DNA of 64,000 bases from DASSUW01 sp963844405 (GCA_963844405.1 CAWJNZ010000012.1:558001-622000); one strand, 5' to 3'; shown: positions 9,438 through 17,139, numbered from the stretch's first letter. The notes: generated by a model from the letters alone, not told the origin. A program made the numbers and translations.

Positions 9438-9810
9438 CTAGACCGGCGTGTGGCAGACCGCCTCGATGTTGTTGCCGTCGGGGTCGAGGACGTAGGCGCC
9501 GTAGTAGCTCGGGTGGTAGATCTCGCGCACGCCCGGCGCGCCGTTGTCGGTGCCGCCGGCGGCGAGCGCGGCGGCGTGGAACGCGTCGACGGTCGCGCGG
9601 TCGCGCGGCCGCGAAGGCGACGTGGAGGCCGCCGGTGACCGCCGGGCCGCGCGTCTCGATCCAGAAGAACGGCTTGCCGTCGCGGCCGAAGCCGGCGGCC
9701 TCCGCCACCGGCTCCATCAGCAGCGTGATCCCGAGCGGCTCGAGCGCCTGGGCGTAGAACGCCTTGCTGCGCTCGTAGTCGCTGACTCCGAATCCGACGT
9801 GGTCGAGCAT
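9438..9810 (-). CDS. VOC-family (glyoxalase/bleomycin-resistance-like) protein, one frame change as read
   Basis: It starts MLDHVGFGVSDYERSKAFY, the standard opening of a VOC-fold protein, and continues through WIETRGPAVTGGLHVAFAA. Near 9610 the frame changes by one base; the other frame then reads REIYHPSYYGAYVLDPDGNN and ends VCHTPV, the expected C-terminus with a metal-ligand Glu in NIEAVCH. The full length of about 124 residues is normal for the family. The break falls in a GC-alternating run, so an extra base in the read is likely. It sits between the response regulator (9-bp gap) and its kinase, an unusual insertion in a two-component operon. Function unknown. Confidence 0.7.
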
Positions 9811-9819
9811 CCGTCCTCC

Positions 9820-10491
9820 TCAGGGTTCCGTGAAGCGGTAGCCGACGCCGGGATCGGTGCGGATGTAGTTCCCGCCGGCCACGCCGATCTTGCGCCGCAG
9901 GTTGGCGATGTGCGTCCGCAGCACCGCGGTGTCGTTGCCGTACTCCGGGCCCCAGACCTCGACGAGCAGCGCCCGGTGCGTGAGCAGCCGGCCGCGGTTG
10001 CGGACCAGCGTGCGCAGGAGGTCGAACTCGATCGGGGTGAGGTGCACCTCGGCGCCGTCCACGCGCACGACGCGGGCGGCGAGGTCGACCTCGAGGCCGT
10101 CGGCGCGGATCGCCGGCTCGTCCGCCGGGCGGCCGGCGCGCCGCAGCGCCGCCTGCAGCCGGGCGACCAGCTCGCGCGGGCCGAACGGCTTGGTCACGTA
10201 GTCGTCGGCCCCCGCCTCGAGCGCGCGGACCTTCTCGGCCTCCTCGCCGACGGCGGAGAGCACGATGATCGGCATGTCGGTCCACTCGCGCAGCCGGCGC
10301 GTGACCTCGACGCCGTCGCCGTCGGGCAGCACGAGGTCGACGATCGCCGCGTCAGGCGGTCGCACCGCCGCGCGGTCGAGCGCCTCCTCGGCGGTCCCGG
10401 CGGGCACCGCCTCGTAGCCCGCCTCGCGCAGCACGACGCGCAGCGCCCGCAGGATCTGCGGCTCGTCGTCGACGACGAGGACGCGCCTCAT
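9820..10491 (-). CDS. KdpE-like OmpR-family response regulator
   Basis: A 223-residue protein with a receiver domain (VLVVDDEP, phosphoacceptor in IVDLVLPDGDG, VTKPFGPRE) and a C-terminal winged helix (HLTPIEFDLLRTLV, THIANLRRKIG, GVGYRF). Length and order match KdpE. The ATG at 10491 overlaps the stop of the upstream cupin gene (ATGA), so the regulator is translationally coupled to the oxygenase. Targets are unknown; candidates are this operon and the facing permease. Confidence 0.9.
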   Translation of the reverse strand: MRRVLVVDDEPQILRALRVVLREAGYEAVPAGTAEEALDRAAVRPPDAAIVDLVLPDGDGVEVTRRLREWTDMPIIVLSAVGEEAEKVRALEAGADDYVTKPFGPRELVARLQAALRRAGRPADEPAIRADGLEVDLAARVVRVDGAEVHLTPIEFDLLRTLVRNRGRLLTHRALLVEVWGPEYGNDTAVLRTHIANLRRKIGVAGGNYIRTDPGVGYRFTEP

Positions 10492-11636
10492 GGGAGGACG
10501 CGCAGGAAGCCGTCGCGGACCAGGCGCCGGACGAGCACCAGGCCGGCCGGCCTCGTCGAGAGCGGCGGGTAGGTCGGAGGCGGCGAACGGCGCCTGCGCC
10601 TCGTAGACGGCCTCGAGCACGTCGCGCGCGACCTCCGGGAAGCTGACCTCCTTGCCCTCGAAGCGCAGCGTCGTGCCCTCGAGGTCGGCGATGACGGTGG
10701 GGCGGCGCTCGACGCGGTCGGCCGCGCCGAGGGCGGTTGCCGCGCGCAGCTCCGAGAGCCGGCCGTCGGCCACCGGGCGGCGACCGTCGACGAACCGGCG
10801 GCGTGCGCGGCGCGCGACCGCCTCGGGCCGCAGCCGCTCGGCGAGCCGGTCGAGCAGGGCGGGGGGAGCTCGCCGTCCGGCCCGAGCGAGCGGCGGAACT
10901 CGACGTCGTCGCCGCACTCGTCGAGCGCCGCCCGCAGGGCGTCGAGCCGGGTCGGGACGTGGAGCCCGACGGTGATGTGCAGGGAGTCGCTCTCCTGCGC
11001 GACGGCCTCGTGCGGCCAGCCACGCGGCAGGTACAGCGTGTCGCCCGGCTCGAGCGTGAGGTCGTCGACCGGCGGGCCGGGGTCGCCGAGCTCCGGCGAC
11101 CAGCGCTGGCCGCTCAGCGGCAGCTCGAGCAGCGGGGCGTAGATCCGCCAGCGCTTCGTGCCCGAGACCTGGAGCACGAACACGTCGTGGGTGTCGTGGT
11201 GGACCGCGAATCCCCGCGCGGCGGCGGGCGTCGCGTAGGCGTTGGCCTGGACGGGGAAGCCGAGCGCCTGCTCGAGCCCGCGGCAGTAGACGGCCGCGGG
11301 CTCCCAGTGCAGCTGGAGCGCCTGCAGGATGATCGTGGCGCCGGCGGCATGCTCGGCCGCGACGCGGTCGGGCTGCGCCAGCCCGTCGAAGCTGCCGGGC
11401 CGCCAGGGGACGTTCTCGGTGTACTCGCCCAGCGGCAGCGGCTTGCCGTCGGCGACCAGCCGGAAGGCGGGCACGCGGATCCCGGTCGAGCAGACGAGCC
11501 GCTCGACGTCGTCGTGGGACAGGATCCCGTCGAACCGCCCCGGCTCGGAGCGGGCGATGGTGAGCGGCCGGCGCTCGAAGGCGCCGGCGAGGAAGTCGTC
11601 CAGGCCGACGGGGTCGAGCGTCAGCCCAACAGCGCT
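10488..11636 (-). CDS. JmjC/cupin_4-type Fe(II)/2-oxoglutarate oxygenase (two internal frame changes as read)
   Basis: The cupin core contains GFAVHHDTHDVFVLQVSG (His and Asp metal ligands) and KRWRIYAPLL, then LYLPRGWPHEA with the second His ligand and SLHITVGLH, the pattern of ribosomal-oxygenase-like JmjC enzymes that hydroxylate protein side chains. The frame shifts near 10860, in a run of six C on the coding strand (DGELPP resumes as ALLDRLAERL), and near 10545 (AALDEAGR resumes as LVLVRRLVRDGFL), giving about 380 residues. No ATG, GTG or TTG lies in frame near the natural N-terminus (LTLDPVGLDDFLAG), so the start is unresolved and may hide a third indel. It begins just at the stop of the repeat-peptide gene, suggesting that peptide as substrate; this is inference. 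Confidence 0.78.
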   Translation of the reverse strand, partial: SAVGLTLDPVGLDDFLAGAFERRPLTIARSEPGRFDGILSHDDVERLVCSTGIRVPAFRLVADGKPLPLGEYTENVPWRPGSFDGLAQPDRVAAEHAAGATIILQALQLHWEPAAVYCRGLEQALGFPVQANAYATPAAARGFAVHHDTHDVFVLQVSGTKRWRIYAPLLELPLSGQRWSPELGDPGPPVDDLTLEPGDTLYLPRGWPHEAVAQESDSLHITVGLHVPTRLDALRAALDECGDDVEFRRSLGPDGELPPPCSTGSPSGCGPRRSRAAHAAGSSTVAARWPTAGSRSCARQPPSARPTASSAAPPSSPTSRARRCASRARRSASRRSRATCSRPSTRRRRRSPPPTYPPLSTRPAGLVLVRRLVRDGFLRVLP

Positions 11637-11829
11637 ACGAGTCGTCGCCGGTGTCGGTCGTGTCCCCGGAGTCGTCGCCCGTGTCGCTCGTGTCGCTGGT
11701 GTCGCCGCTGTCGTCGCCCGTGTCCCCGGTGTCGTCGCCGTCGTCGCCGGTGTACGCGGTGGCGTGGCCGACGGTACGGGTCTCGATGTCGTCATCGGAG
11801 AGCGTGGGCTGGTCCTGCGGGTCGGTCAC
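11635..11829 (-). CDS. 64-residue Asp-Thr/Ser-Gly tripeptide-repeat peptide, possible RiPP-type precursor
   Basis: A GTG start is preceded by a strong GAGGGAGG ribosome site. Residues 1-26 are a mixed leader (TDPQDQPTLSDDDIETRTVG, then HATAY). Residues 27-64 contain only Thr, Gly, Asp and Ser, with 16 Asp in 38 residues; Asp recurs at every third position (for example 30, 33, 36, 39 and 40, 43, 46, 49, 52), the phase slipping by one at each DD. Units are DTG, DSG, DTS and DTT. The charge is extremely negative and no Cys is present. The stop abuts the JmjC oxygenase coding region. I do not recognise the family. A modified secreted peptide, or a disordered cation-binding peptide, are both possible. 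Confidence 0.72.
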   Translation of the reverse strand: MTDPQDQPTLSDDDIETRTVGHATAYTGDDGDDTGDTGDDSGDTSDTSDTGDDSGDTTDTGDDS

Positions 11830-11937
11830 GGGAGCCTCCCTCGTGGTTTGGGGCGATCGTACTCGCGTGCACGAGGGGTCGTAGCCTCACTGGCGGATGT
11901 CTGACCTTGTGCGGGTCCTGGCGGTGTTCGCCCTGAC

Positions 11938-12066
11938 CTGCGCGAGCAGCCCAAGCACCTCGCCGTGGAGGGCGACGAGGTCGCCGTGGACGAGCTGCGG
12001 TTCCGGGTCGAGGAGACCGACGGCGCGCGCATCACGCGCCTGCTCGTGCGGCTGATCTCCGCTTAA
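11938..12066 (+). pseudogene. Remnant of the C-terminal transporter-associated domain of a CorC/HlyC-type protein
   Basis: About 42 codons read LREQPKHLAVEGDEVAVDEL, then RFRVEETDGARITRLLV, ending at TAA 12064-12066. This matches the end of the small transporter-associated domain that closes CorC/HlyC-family membrane proteins (GD-x-V-x-VD-x-L-x-F-x-V-x-E-x-DG-x-R-I). No CBS or membrane domain precedes it; a stop-broken stretch from ATG 11899 lies upstream in another frame. It is therefore a gene tail left after a deletion or rearrangement. Confidence 0.55.
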
Positions 12067-12088
12067 TCCGCGGCCCTAGACTGGATCG

Positions 12089-12173
12089 GGAAGGGAAGTA
12101 TCCCGTCGGCCGGCTTCGTCAACACGGCGCTGCGCGCCCGGAGCCGGCGGCCCTAGGGGGCGGAAAAACCTTC
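12089..12173 (+). ncRNA. Probable yybP-ykoY manganese riboswitch upstream of terC
   Basis: The leader has a GGGAAGTATCCC hairpin, CGTCAACACG and a distal GGGGCGGAAAAACC segment, the order and key bases of the yybP-ykoY element, which binds Mn(II) and often controls TerC/Alx-family exporters. It ends about 35 bp before the TTG start of the TerC gene, with the ribosome site in the expression-platform region. A covariance-model search would settle it. Confidence 0.7.
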
Positions 12174-12207
12174 GTCTGATCGTCTCGACCAGCCGGAGGA
12201 ACGTCCG

Positions 12208-13089
12208 TTGTCCCAGCAGATCGCCGCAGGACCGCTCGCATGGGGCGGGCTGCTCGCCGTCCTCGCCGTGATGGTCGTCGTCGACCTGCGGGTCGGCTCG
12301 GCGCAGCGGCACATGACCGCGCGCACGGCGGCCACCTGGAGCGGCATCTGGGTGGCGCTCGCGCTGCTCTTCGGCGCCGGCCTGTGGGCGTTCGCGGGCG
12401 CCGCGGCGGGCGAGTCCTACCTCGCCGGCTACGTGATGGAGAAGGCGCTGTCGCTCGACAACGTGTTCGTCTTCACGCTCATCTTCGCGGCGCTCGCCGT
12501 CCCGCGCGACGAGCAGCCGCGCGTGCTGCTGTGGGGCATCCTGATCGCGCTCGTCCTGCGGGCGATCTTCATCTTCGCCGGCGCCGAGGCGCTCGAGACC
12601 TACTCCTGGGTGGCGTGGCCGTTCGCCGCGATCCTCGCGTGGACGGGCTGGCGGATCCTGCGCTCCGGCGAGGAGCACGACGAGGGGGCTCAGATCGTGG
12701 CGCGCGTGCGGCGCCGGTTCCCGCGCCTCGAGCCCGCGGTCGCCGCGCTGCTCGCGGTCGCCCTCGCCGACGTGATCTTCGCCGTCGACTCGGTGCCCGC
12801 CATCCTCGCCATCACCACCGACACCTACGTCGTCTTCGCCGCCAACGCGTTCGCGCTGCTCGGCCTGCGCGCGCTGTTCTTCCTGGTCGCCGGAGCCGTG
12901 GCCCGCTTCGCGTACCTGCAGTACGGCCTCGGCGTCCTGCTGATCGCCATCGCCGGCAAGCTCGCCTACGGCGAGGCGACGGGCGAGAAGATCGCCACCT
13001 CGATCACGCTCGGCTCGATCCTCGCCGTCCTCGTCGTCTCCATCGGCGCGTCGTTGCTCAAGGAGCGGCGCGCCGTTCACACCGTCTAA
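12208..13089 (+). CDS. TerC/Alx-family integral membrane protein, probable Mn(II) exporter
   Basis: A 293-residue protein with about nine membrane segments. The TerC acidic motifs are clear: EKALSLDNVFVFTLIF in helix 3 and VALADVIFAVDSVPAILAI later. The TTG start has GGAGGA 9 bp upstream. Family members related to Alx and MntP-like systems move manganese out of the cytoplasm, and the riboswitch-like leader supports this role. The zinc peptidase gene follows 12 bp after the stop, probably in the same transcript. Confidence 0.88.
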   Translation: MSQQIAAGPLAWGGLLAVLAVMVVVDLRVGSAQRHMTARTAATWSGIWVALALLFGAGLWAFAGAAAGESYLAGYVMEKALSLDNVFVFTLIFAALAVPRDEQPRVLLWGILIALVLRAIFIFAGAEALETYSWVAWPFAAILAWTGWRILRSGEEHDEGAQIVARVRRRFPRLEPAVAALLAVALADVIFAVDSVPAILAITTDTYVVFAANAFALLGLRALFFLVAGAVARFAYLQYGLGVLLIAIAGKLAYGEATGEKIATSITLGSILAVLVVSIGASLLKERRAVHTV

Positions 13090-13101
13090 AGAGGAGTACT
13101 G

Positions 13102-13770
13102 ATGCTGACCCTGTTCCTCGCCACCACGATCATCCCGCTGCTCTTCGGGCTGTGGGCCCAGATGAAGGTCAAACGGACCTTCGACAAGTACTCGCGCGTC
13201 CGGCCCCGCAACGGCATGACCGGCGCCGAGGCGGCCGGCGCGGTGCTCCGCGCCTCGGGCGCGCCGGGCCTCGAGATCCGCCCGGTCGCCGGCCGGCTGG
13301 CCGACCACTACGACCCGCGCAGCAAGACGCTCAACCTGAGCGCCGACGTCGGCCAGGCGTCGTCCCTGGCCGCCCTCGGCGTGGCCGCCCACGAGGCCGG
13401 TCACGCGATCCAGGACGCCCGCGGCTATGGGCCGATGCGGATCCGCCAGACGCTCGTCCCGGCGGCCACGATCGGGCAGTCGCTGTGGCTCCTGCCGGTC
13501 GTCATCGGCCTGTTCATCGGCGCCACGGGCCTGGTCACCGTCGGCCTCGTCCTCTTCGCGGCCGTCGTGCTGTTCCAGCTCGTCACGCTGCCGGTCGAGT
13601 TCGACGCCTCCCGCCGCGCGCTCGTCGCGCTGCGGGACCAGGGGCTGCTGGCCGCCGACGAGGTGCCGGGCGCCCGCAAGGTGCTCAACGCCGCGGCGCT
13701 GACGTACGTGGCCGGCTTCGTGGCCGCGCTCGGCCAGCTCATCTACTTCTTCGCGCTGAGCCGGGAGTAG
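13102..13770 (+). CDS. YugP-type membrane zinc metallopeptidase
   Basis: A 222-residue protein with an N-terminal membrane helix, the zinc-binding motif VAAHEAGHAIQ (HExxH) near residue 100, two more membrane helices and the downstream FDASRRAL segment that supplies the remaining ligand in this family. Length and order match the neutral zinc metallopeptidase family of YugP. A GAGGAG site precedes the ATG. Substrate is unknown; co-transcription with a TerC protein may point to membrane protein quality control after metal stress. Confidence 0.85.
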   Translation: MLTLFLATTIIPLLFGLWAQMKVKRTFDKYSRVRPRNGMTGAEAAGAVLRASGAPGLEIRPVAGRLADHYDPRSKTLNLSADVGQASSLAALGVAAHEAGHAIQDARGYGPMRIRQTLVPAATIGQSLWLLPVVIGLFIGATGLVTVGLVLFAAVVLFQLVTLPVEFDASRRALVALRDQGLLAADEVPGARKVLNAAALTYVAGFVAALGQLIYFFALSRE

Positions 13771-13785
13771 CGGCGGGACGAGCGG

Positions 13786-13832
13786 AAGCGTCCTGTCTAT
13801 GTGGGGCTATGGCCCACTACGGCAGGACGCTT
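13786..13832 (+). terminator. Hairpin after the zinc peptidase gene
   Basis: AAGCGTCCTG (13786-13795) pairs perfectly with CAGGACGCTT (13823-13832), and the interior GTGGG/CCCAC can extend the stem. It starts 15 bp after the stop codon, placed as a terminator. There is no U-tract on either strand, so a mobile palindromic repeat is an alternative. The remaining 13833-14009 holds no gene I can support. Confidence 0.45.
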
Positions 13833-14009
13833 GGGGGCATGGGCCGGGGCGCGCTTGGCGAAGCCGAGGTGGTCGAAGGTGCACGCGGTCGGCGACGTTC
13901 GGGTGGAACACGCGCCTAGGCTGCCCACCGCCCATCCCGCCGCATGCGGGGATGACGCACATCTGACACCCGCGTTTCGCGCTCCCCGGCGGCCGGTCAG
14001 ACCCACTGC

Positions 14010-14351
14010 ATGAACCACGCTGCCATCACCGTGTACCGCTCGCGCGAGGACGTCGAGCGGCTGTGGAACGTGGACCTCGGGGACGCGACCGTCAGCTTCC
14101 GGGACGCGCCCGGGGACCGCGGCACGGAGATCCACGTCGAGCTGGGCAAGGAGAAGCTGGTCGACAAGCTCACCGGCGCGCACCTCGCGAAGATCAAGGA
14201 CCAGCTGCGCCACTTCAAGCAGCGGGTCGAGACCGGCGAGGTCGCCCGGTCCGACGCCAGCCCCGAGGGCGAGCGCCTGGAGCGCAAGTTCAAGCAGCGG
14301 CCGGCGCAGCCGCTGGACGAGTCCGAGCTCGAGAAGGCGGGCGTCTCATGA
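14010..14351 (+). CDS. Short SRPBCC/cyclase-like protein
   Basis: A 113-residue protein. ITVYRSREDVERLWN, ATVSFRDAPGDRGTEIHVEL and the C-terminal helix KIKDQLRHFKQRVETGEVAR follow the start, middle strand and last helix of SRPBCC-fold (polyketide cyclase/START-like) proteins, though the fold is shortened. The C-terminal 30 residues are charged and probably extended. Its stop overlaps the ATG of the alcohol dehydrogenase by 4 bp. Small SRPBCC proteins often accompany such zinc dehydrogenases in actinobacteria; the role is unknown. Confidence 0.65.
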   Translation: MNHAAITVYRSREDVERLWNVDLGDATVSFRDAPGDRGTEIHVELGKEKLVDKLTGAHLAKIKDQLRHFKQRVETGEVARSDASPEGERLERKFKQRPAQPLDESELEKAGVS

Positions 14352-15526
14352 GGGCGACAGTCTGGTCCGGGCGCAACACCGTCCAGGTGGAGAACGTCCC
14401 CGACCCGAAGATCCTCAACGACCGCGACGCCATCGTGCGGATCACGTCGACGGCCATCTGCGGCTCCGATCTGCACCTCTACGACGGCTACGTCCCGACG
14501 ATGAAGAAGGGCGACATCCTCGGCCACGAGTTCATGGGCGAGGTCGTCGAGGTCGGCCGCGGGGTGGAGAACCTGCAGGTCGGCGACCGCGTCGTCGTTC
14601 CGTTCCCGATCGCCTGCGGCAACTGCTGGCACTGCAAGCACGATCTGCACGCCGGCTGCGAGAACTCCAACCCGAACGCCGGTCTCGCCGAGAAGATGTT
14701 CGGTCACACGACGGCCGGCATCTTCGGCTACTCGCACCTCACCGGCGGCTACGCCGGCGGGCAGGCCGAGTACGCGCGGGTGCCGTACGCCGACGTCGGG
14801 CCGTTCAAGGTCGACGACGACCTGACGGACGAGCAGGTGCTCTTCCTCTCGGACATCCTCCCCACGGGCTACATGGGCGCCGAGTTCTGCGACATCAAGG
14901 CCGGCGACGTGATCGCCGTGCTCGGCGCCGGGCCGGTCGGGCAGTTCGCGATCGCCAGCGCCGTGATGCTCGGCGCCGAGCGCGTGATCGCGGTCGACGA
15001 GTACCAGTACCGGCTCGACATGGCGCGCAACCGCGCCGGCGCGACCGACGTCATCAACTTCGCCGAGGACGCCGACATCGTCGAGCAGCTCAAGGCGATG
15101 ACCGGGGGGCGCGGCCCGGACGCCGTGATCGACGCCGTCGGCATGGAGGCGGCCCACGGGCATGGCGCCGTCTACGCCATGGACCGCGTCAAGCAGGCCA
15201 CGCGCATGGAGAGCGAGCGCGGGTTCGCCCTGCGCGACGCCATCCTCGCCTGCCGACCCGGCGGGATTGTCTCCGTCATCGGTGTCTACGGCGGGCTGAT
15301 GGACAAGTTCCCGACCGGCGCCCTGATGAACAAGGGGCTGACGATCCGGACCGGCCAGTGCCACGTCCAGCGCTACATCAAGCCGCTGTACGAGCGGATC
15401 CGCAACGGCGACCTCGACCCCAGCTTCGTCGTCACGCACCGCGTGCCGCTCGACACGGCGCCGGACGCCTACGAGACCTTCAAGCACAAGCTCGACGAGT
15501 GCGTGAAGGTGGTGCTCAAGCCGTGA
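14348..15526 (+). CDS. Zinc-dependent alcohol dehydrogenase (formaldehyde dehydrogenase-like)
   Basis: A 392-residue medium-chain dehydrogenase. The catalytic zinc site is in AICGSDLHLYDG and GHEFMGEVVEVG; the structural zinc site is CGNCWHCKHDLHAGC with four Cys; the NAD site is VLGAGPVGQFA. The insertion carrying AGIFGYSHLTGGYAGGQAEY is typical of the glutathione-independent formaldehyde dehydrogenase branch, which oxidises short aldehydes or alcohols with NAD. Overlaps both neighbours by 4 bp (ATGA and GTGA), so it is in the middle of a tight operon. Confidence 0.88.
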   Translation: MRATVWSGRNTVQVENVPDPKILNDRDAIVRITSTAICGSDLHLYDGYVPTMKKGDILGHEFMGEVVEVGRGVENLQVGDRVVVPFPIACGNCWHCKHDLHAGCENSNPNAGLAEKMFGHTTAGIFGYSHLTGGYAGGQAEYARVPYADVGPFKVDDDLTDEQVLFLSDILPTGYMGAEFCDIKAGDVIAVLGAGPVGQFAIASAVMLGAERVIAVDEYQYRLDMARNRAGATDVINFAEDADIVEQLKAMTGGRGPDAVIDAVGMEAAHGHGAVYAMDRVKQATRMESERGFALRDAILACRPGGIVSVIGVYGGLMDKFPTGALMNKGLTIRTGQCHVQRYIKPLYERIRNGDLDPSFVVTHRVPLDTAPDAYETFKHKLDECVKVVLKP

Positions 15527-15987
15527 ACCTCCCACGACCGGTCGACGCGACGCTCCACGGCGTCCTCGACTACCAGGCCGGCGCCCTCCTGACGACCGTG
15601 TTCCCGAGGCTCGCGGGCATCGAGGGCACGCCGGCGGCGGCCCAGATCCGCACGGCGGGAGCCGTCCACGCCGGCTACAGCGTGCTGACGGACTACCCGC
15701 TCGGCGTCGTCAAGGCGATCCCGTACAAGGCCCACCTCGCCCTCGACGCGGTCGGCGCCGTGGCGCTGGCCGCCACGCCGTTCGTCACCGGGCAGTGGAA
15801 GAAGGGCCGCCGCCAGTGGCTGCCGCACGTGGCGCTCGCGCTGTTCGAGCTCGCCTCGCTGGCCGTCAGCGACCCGACCGGCCGCGGCGACTACCACGGC
15901 GACGTCGAGGCCGTGCGCGAGGCCAACCTCGAGGATCCGCACCGCCAGATCTACAACGGCGGGCCTGCGGTCATACGGACGACATGA
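15523..15987 (+). CDS. Small membrane protein with paired hydrophobic segments (SPW-like)
   Basis: A GTG at 15523 overlaps the dehydrogenase stop. The 154-residue product has hydrophobic stretches around residues 20-35, 50-65, 75-100 and 110-125, with the opening VDATLHGVLDYQAGALL and a conserved-looking DYPLGVVKAIPYKAHLALD. This resembles SPW-repeat or DUF-type small membrane proteins found beside stress genes. Function unknown. Confidence 0.65.
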   Translation: MNLPRPVDATLHGVLDYQAGALLTTVFPRLAGIEGTPAAAQIRTAGAVHAGYSVLTDYPLGVVKAIPYKAHLALDAVGAVALAATPFVTGQWKKGRRQWLPHVALALFELASLAVSDPTGRGDYHGDVEAVREANLEDPHRQIYNGGPAVIRTT

Positions 15988-16024
15988 CCGCTGCCAATCC
16001 GCACGTTCCGGGTAGGACCGGGAC

Positions 16025-16264
16025 ATGGCGAAAGATCACGGTTCCAGCATCAAGAACGACAAGCAATACGAGGGCCTGCGCAAGAAGGGCATGAGCAAGA
16101 GCCGGGCGGCCGCGATCTCCAACTCGGAGGGCTCGTCGAGTCGCGGCGGCAAGAAGTCGGGCTCGGGCTCCGCGAGCAAGAGCAGCTCCAGCCAGGGCGG
16201 TACGACGCAGCAGAAGAAGGCGGCCGGCCGCAAGGGCGGCAAGGCCGCCGCGAACAAGTCGTGA
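16025..16264 (+). CDS. Small basic stress-type protein (MAKDHG family)
   Basis: A 79-residue basic protein. The first 35 residues, MAKDHGSSIKNDKQYEGLR then KKGMSKSRAAAISN, match a family of tiny actinobacterial proteins; the rest is a low-complexity Ser/Gly/Lys tail (SSSRGGKKSGSGSASKSS) that should be disordered and may bind nucleic acid. It overlaps the following SDR gene by 4 bp (GTGA). Role unknown; the neighbours suggest stress response. Confidence 0.75.
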   Translation: MAKDHGSSIKNDKQYEGLRKKGMSKSRAAAISNSEGSSSRGGKKSGSGSASKSSSSQGGTTQQKKAAGRKGGKAAANKS

Positions 16265-17139
16265 CGGGCGCGCCGGACCCCACGCGCGCCGAGCCCGTCC
16301 CGCCCTTCCCGGAGCAGGAGCAGGAGCCGCCCGGCCGCGAGGACGAGATGCAGCCGCTTGCCGACCACGGCGAGGCGAGCTACGTCGGCCACGGCCGGCT
16401 GACCGACCGCGTCGCCCTCATCACCGGCGCCGACTCCGGCATCGGCCGGGCCGTCGCCATCGCCTACGCGCGCGAGGGCGCGGACGTGCTGTGCTCGTAC
16501 TGGAAGGAGGACGACGACGCCGCCGAGACGCAGCGCCTCGTGGAGGAGGCGGGCCGGCGCTGCCTCACCGTCGCCGGCGACATCGGCGACCGCGAGCACT
16601 GCCGGCGGCTGGTCGAGCAGGCGGCCGGCGAGCTGGGGCGGCTCGACGTGCTCGTCAACAACGCCGCCTACCAGATGGCCTACGAGTCGTTCCTCGAGAT
16701 CCCGCCGGACGAGCTCGACTTCGTCTTCCGGACCAACATCCTCGCGATGTTCCACCTCTGCCAGGCCGCCGTGCCGAAGATGGAGCCGGGCTCGACGATC
16801 ATCAATACGACGTCGATCCAGGCCGCGCAGCCGAGCCCCGAGCTCCTGCACTACGCCGCCACCAAGGGCGCGATCAGCACCTTCACGAAGGGCCTCGCCC
16901 AGGAGGTCGCCGAGCGCGGCATCCGCGTCAACGCCGTCGCGCCAGGGCCGATCTGGACGCCGCTGGTCGTCATGAGCTTCCCGGCGGAGAAGAACGCGGA
17001 GTTCGGCGCCGACACGCCGCTCGGCCGCCCGGGCCAGCCGGGCGAGCTCGCGCCGCTCTACGTGTTCCTCGCGAGCGCGGAGTCGAGCTACATCAGCGGC
17101 GAGGTCATCGGGGCGACGGGGGGCAAGCCGCTCCACTGA
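16261..17139 (+). CDS. SDR-family oxidoreductase, general-stress type
   Basis: A 292-residue short-chain dehydrogenase with the cofactor motif ALITGADSGIGRAVA, NNAAYQ, the catalytic Ser in TTSIQA and the YAATK Tyr/Lys pair. About 45 extra N-terminal residues rich in Pro and Glu precede the Rossmann fold, as in the YhdG/YhxC-type stress dehydrogenases. Substrate is not known. The start is GTG 16261, overlapping the previous stop; the end overlaps a convergent kinase gene by 35 bp. Confidence 0.88.
   Translation: MTGAPDPTRAEPVPPFPEQEQEPPGREDEMQPLADHGEASYVGHGRLTDRVALITGADSGIGRAVAIAYAREGADVLCSYWKEDDDAAETQRLVEEAGRRCLTVAGDIGDREHCRRLVEQAAGELGRLDVLVNNAAYQMAYESFLEIPPDELDFVFRTNILAMFHLCQAAVPKMEPGSTIINTTSIQAAQPSPELLHYAATKGAISTFTKGLAQEVAERGIRVNAVAPGPIWTPLVVMSFPAEKNAEFGADTPLGRPGQPGELAPLYVFLASAESSYISGEVIGATGGKPLH

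Noticed and set aside
11651..11884. Plus-strand Ser/Val-rich repeat peptide opposite the Asp-Thr-Gly repeat gene
   Set aside because: The repeat reads as SPVSSPV-type in this frame, but there is no ribosome site and the minus-strand frame has a strong GAGGGAGG site, a stop at the oxygenase start and a sensible leader.
12076..13404. Long minus-strand open frame opposite terC and the zinc peptidase
   Set aside because: Its composition (Gly, Arg, Asp, Glu-rich, no fold signature) is typical of the antisense frame of GC-rich genes, and the plus-strand genes have clear family motifs.
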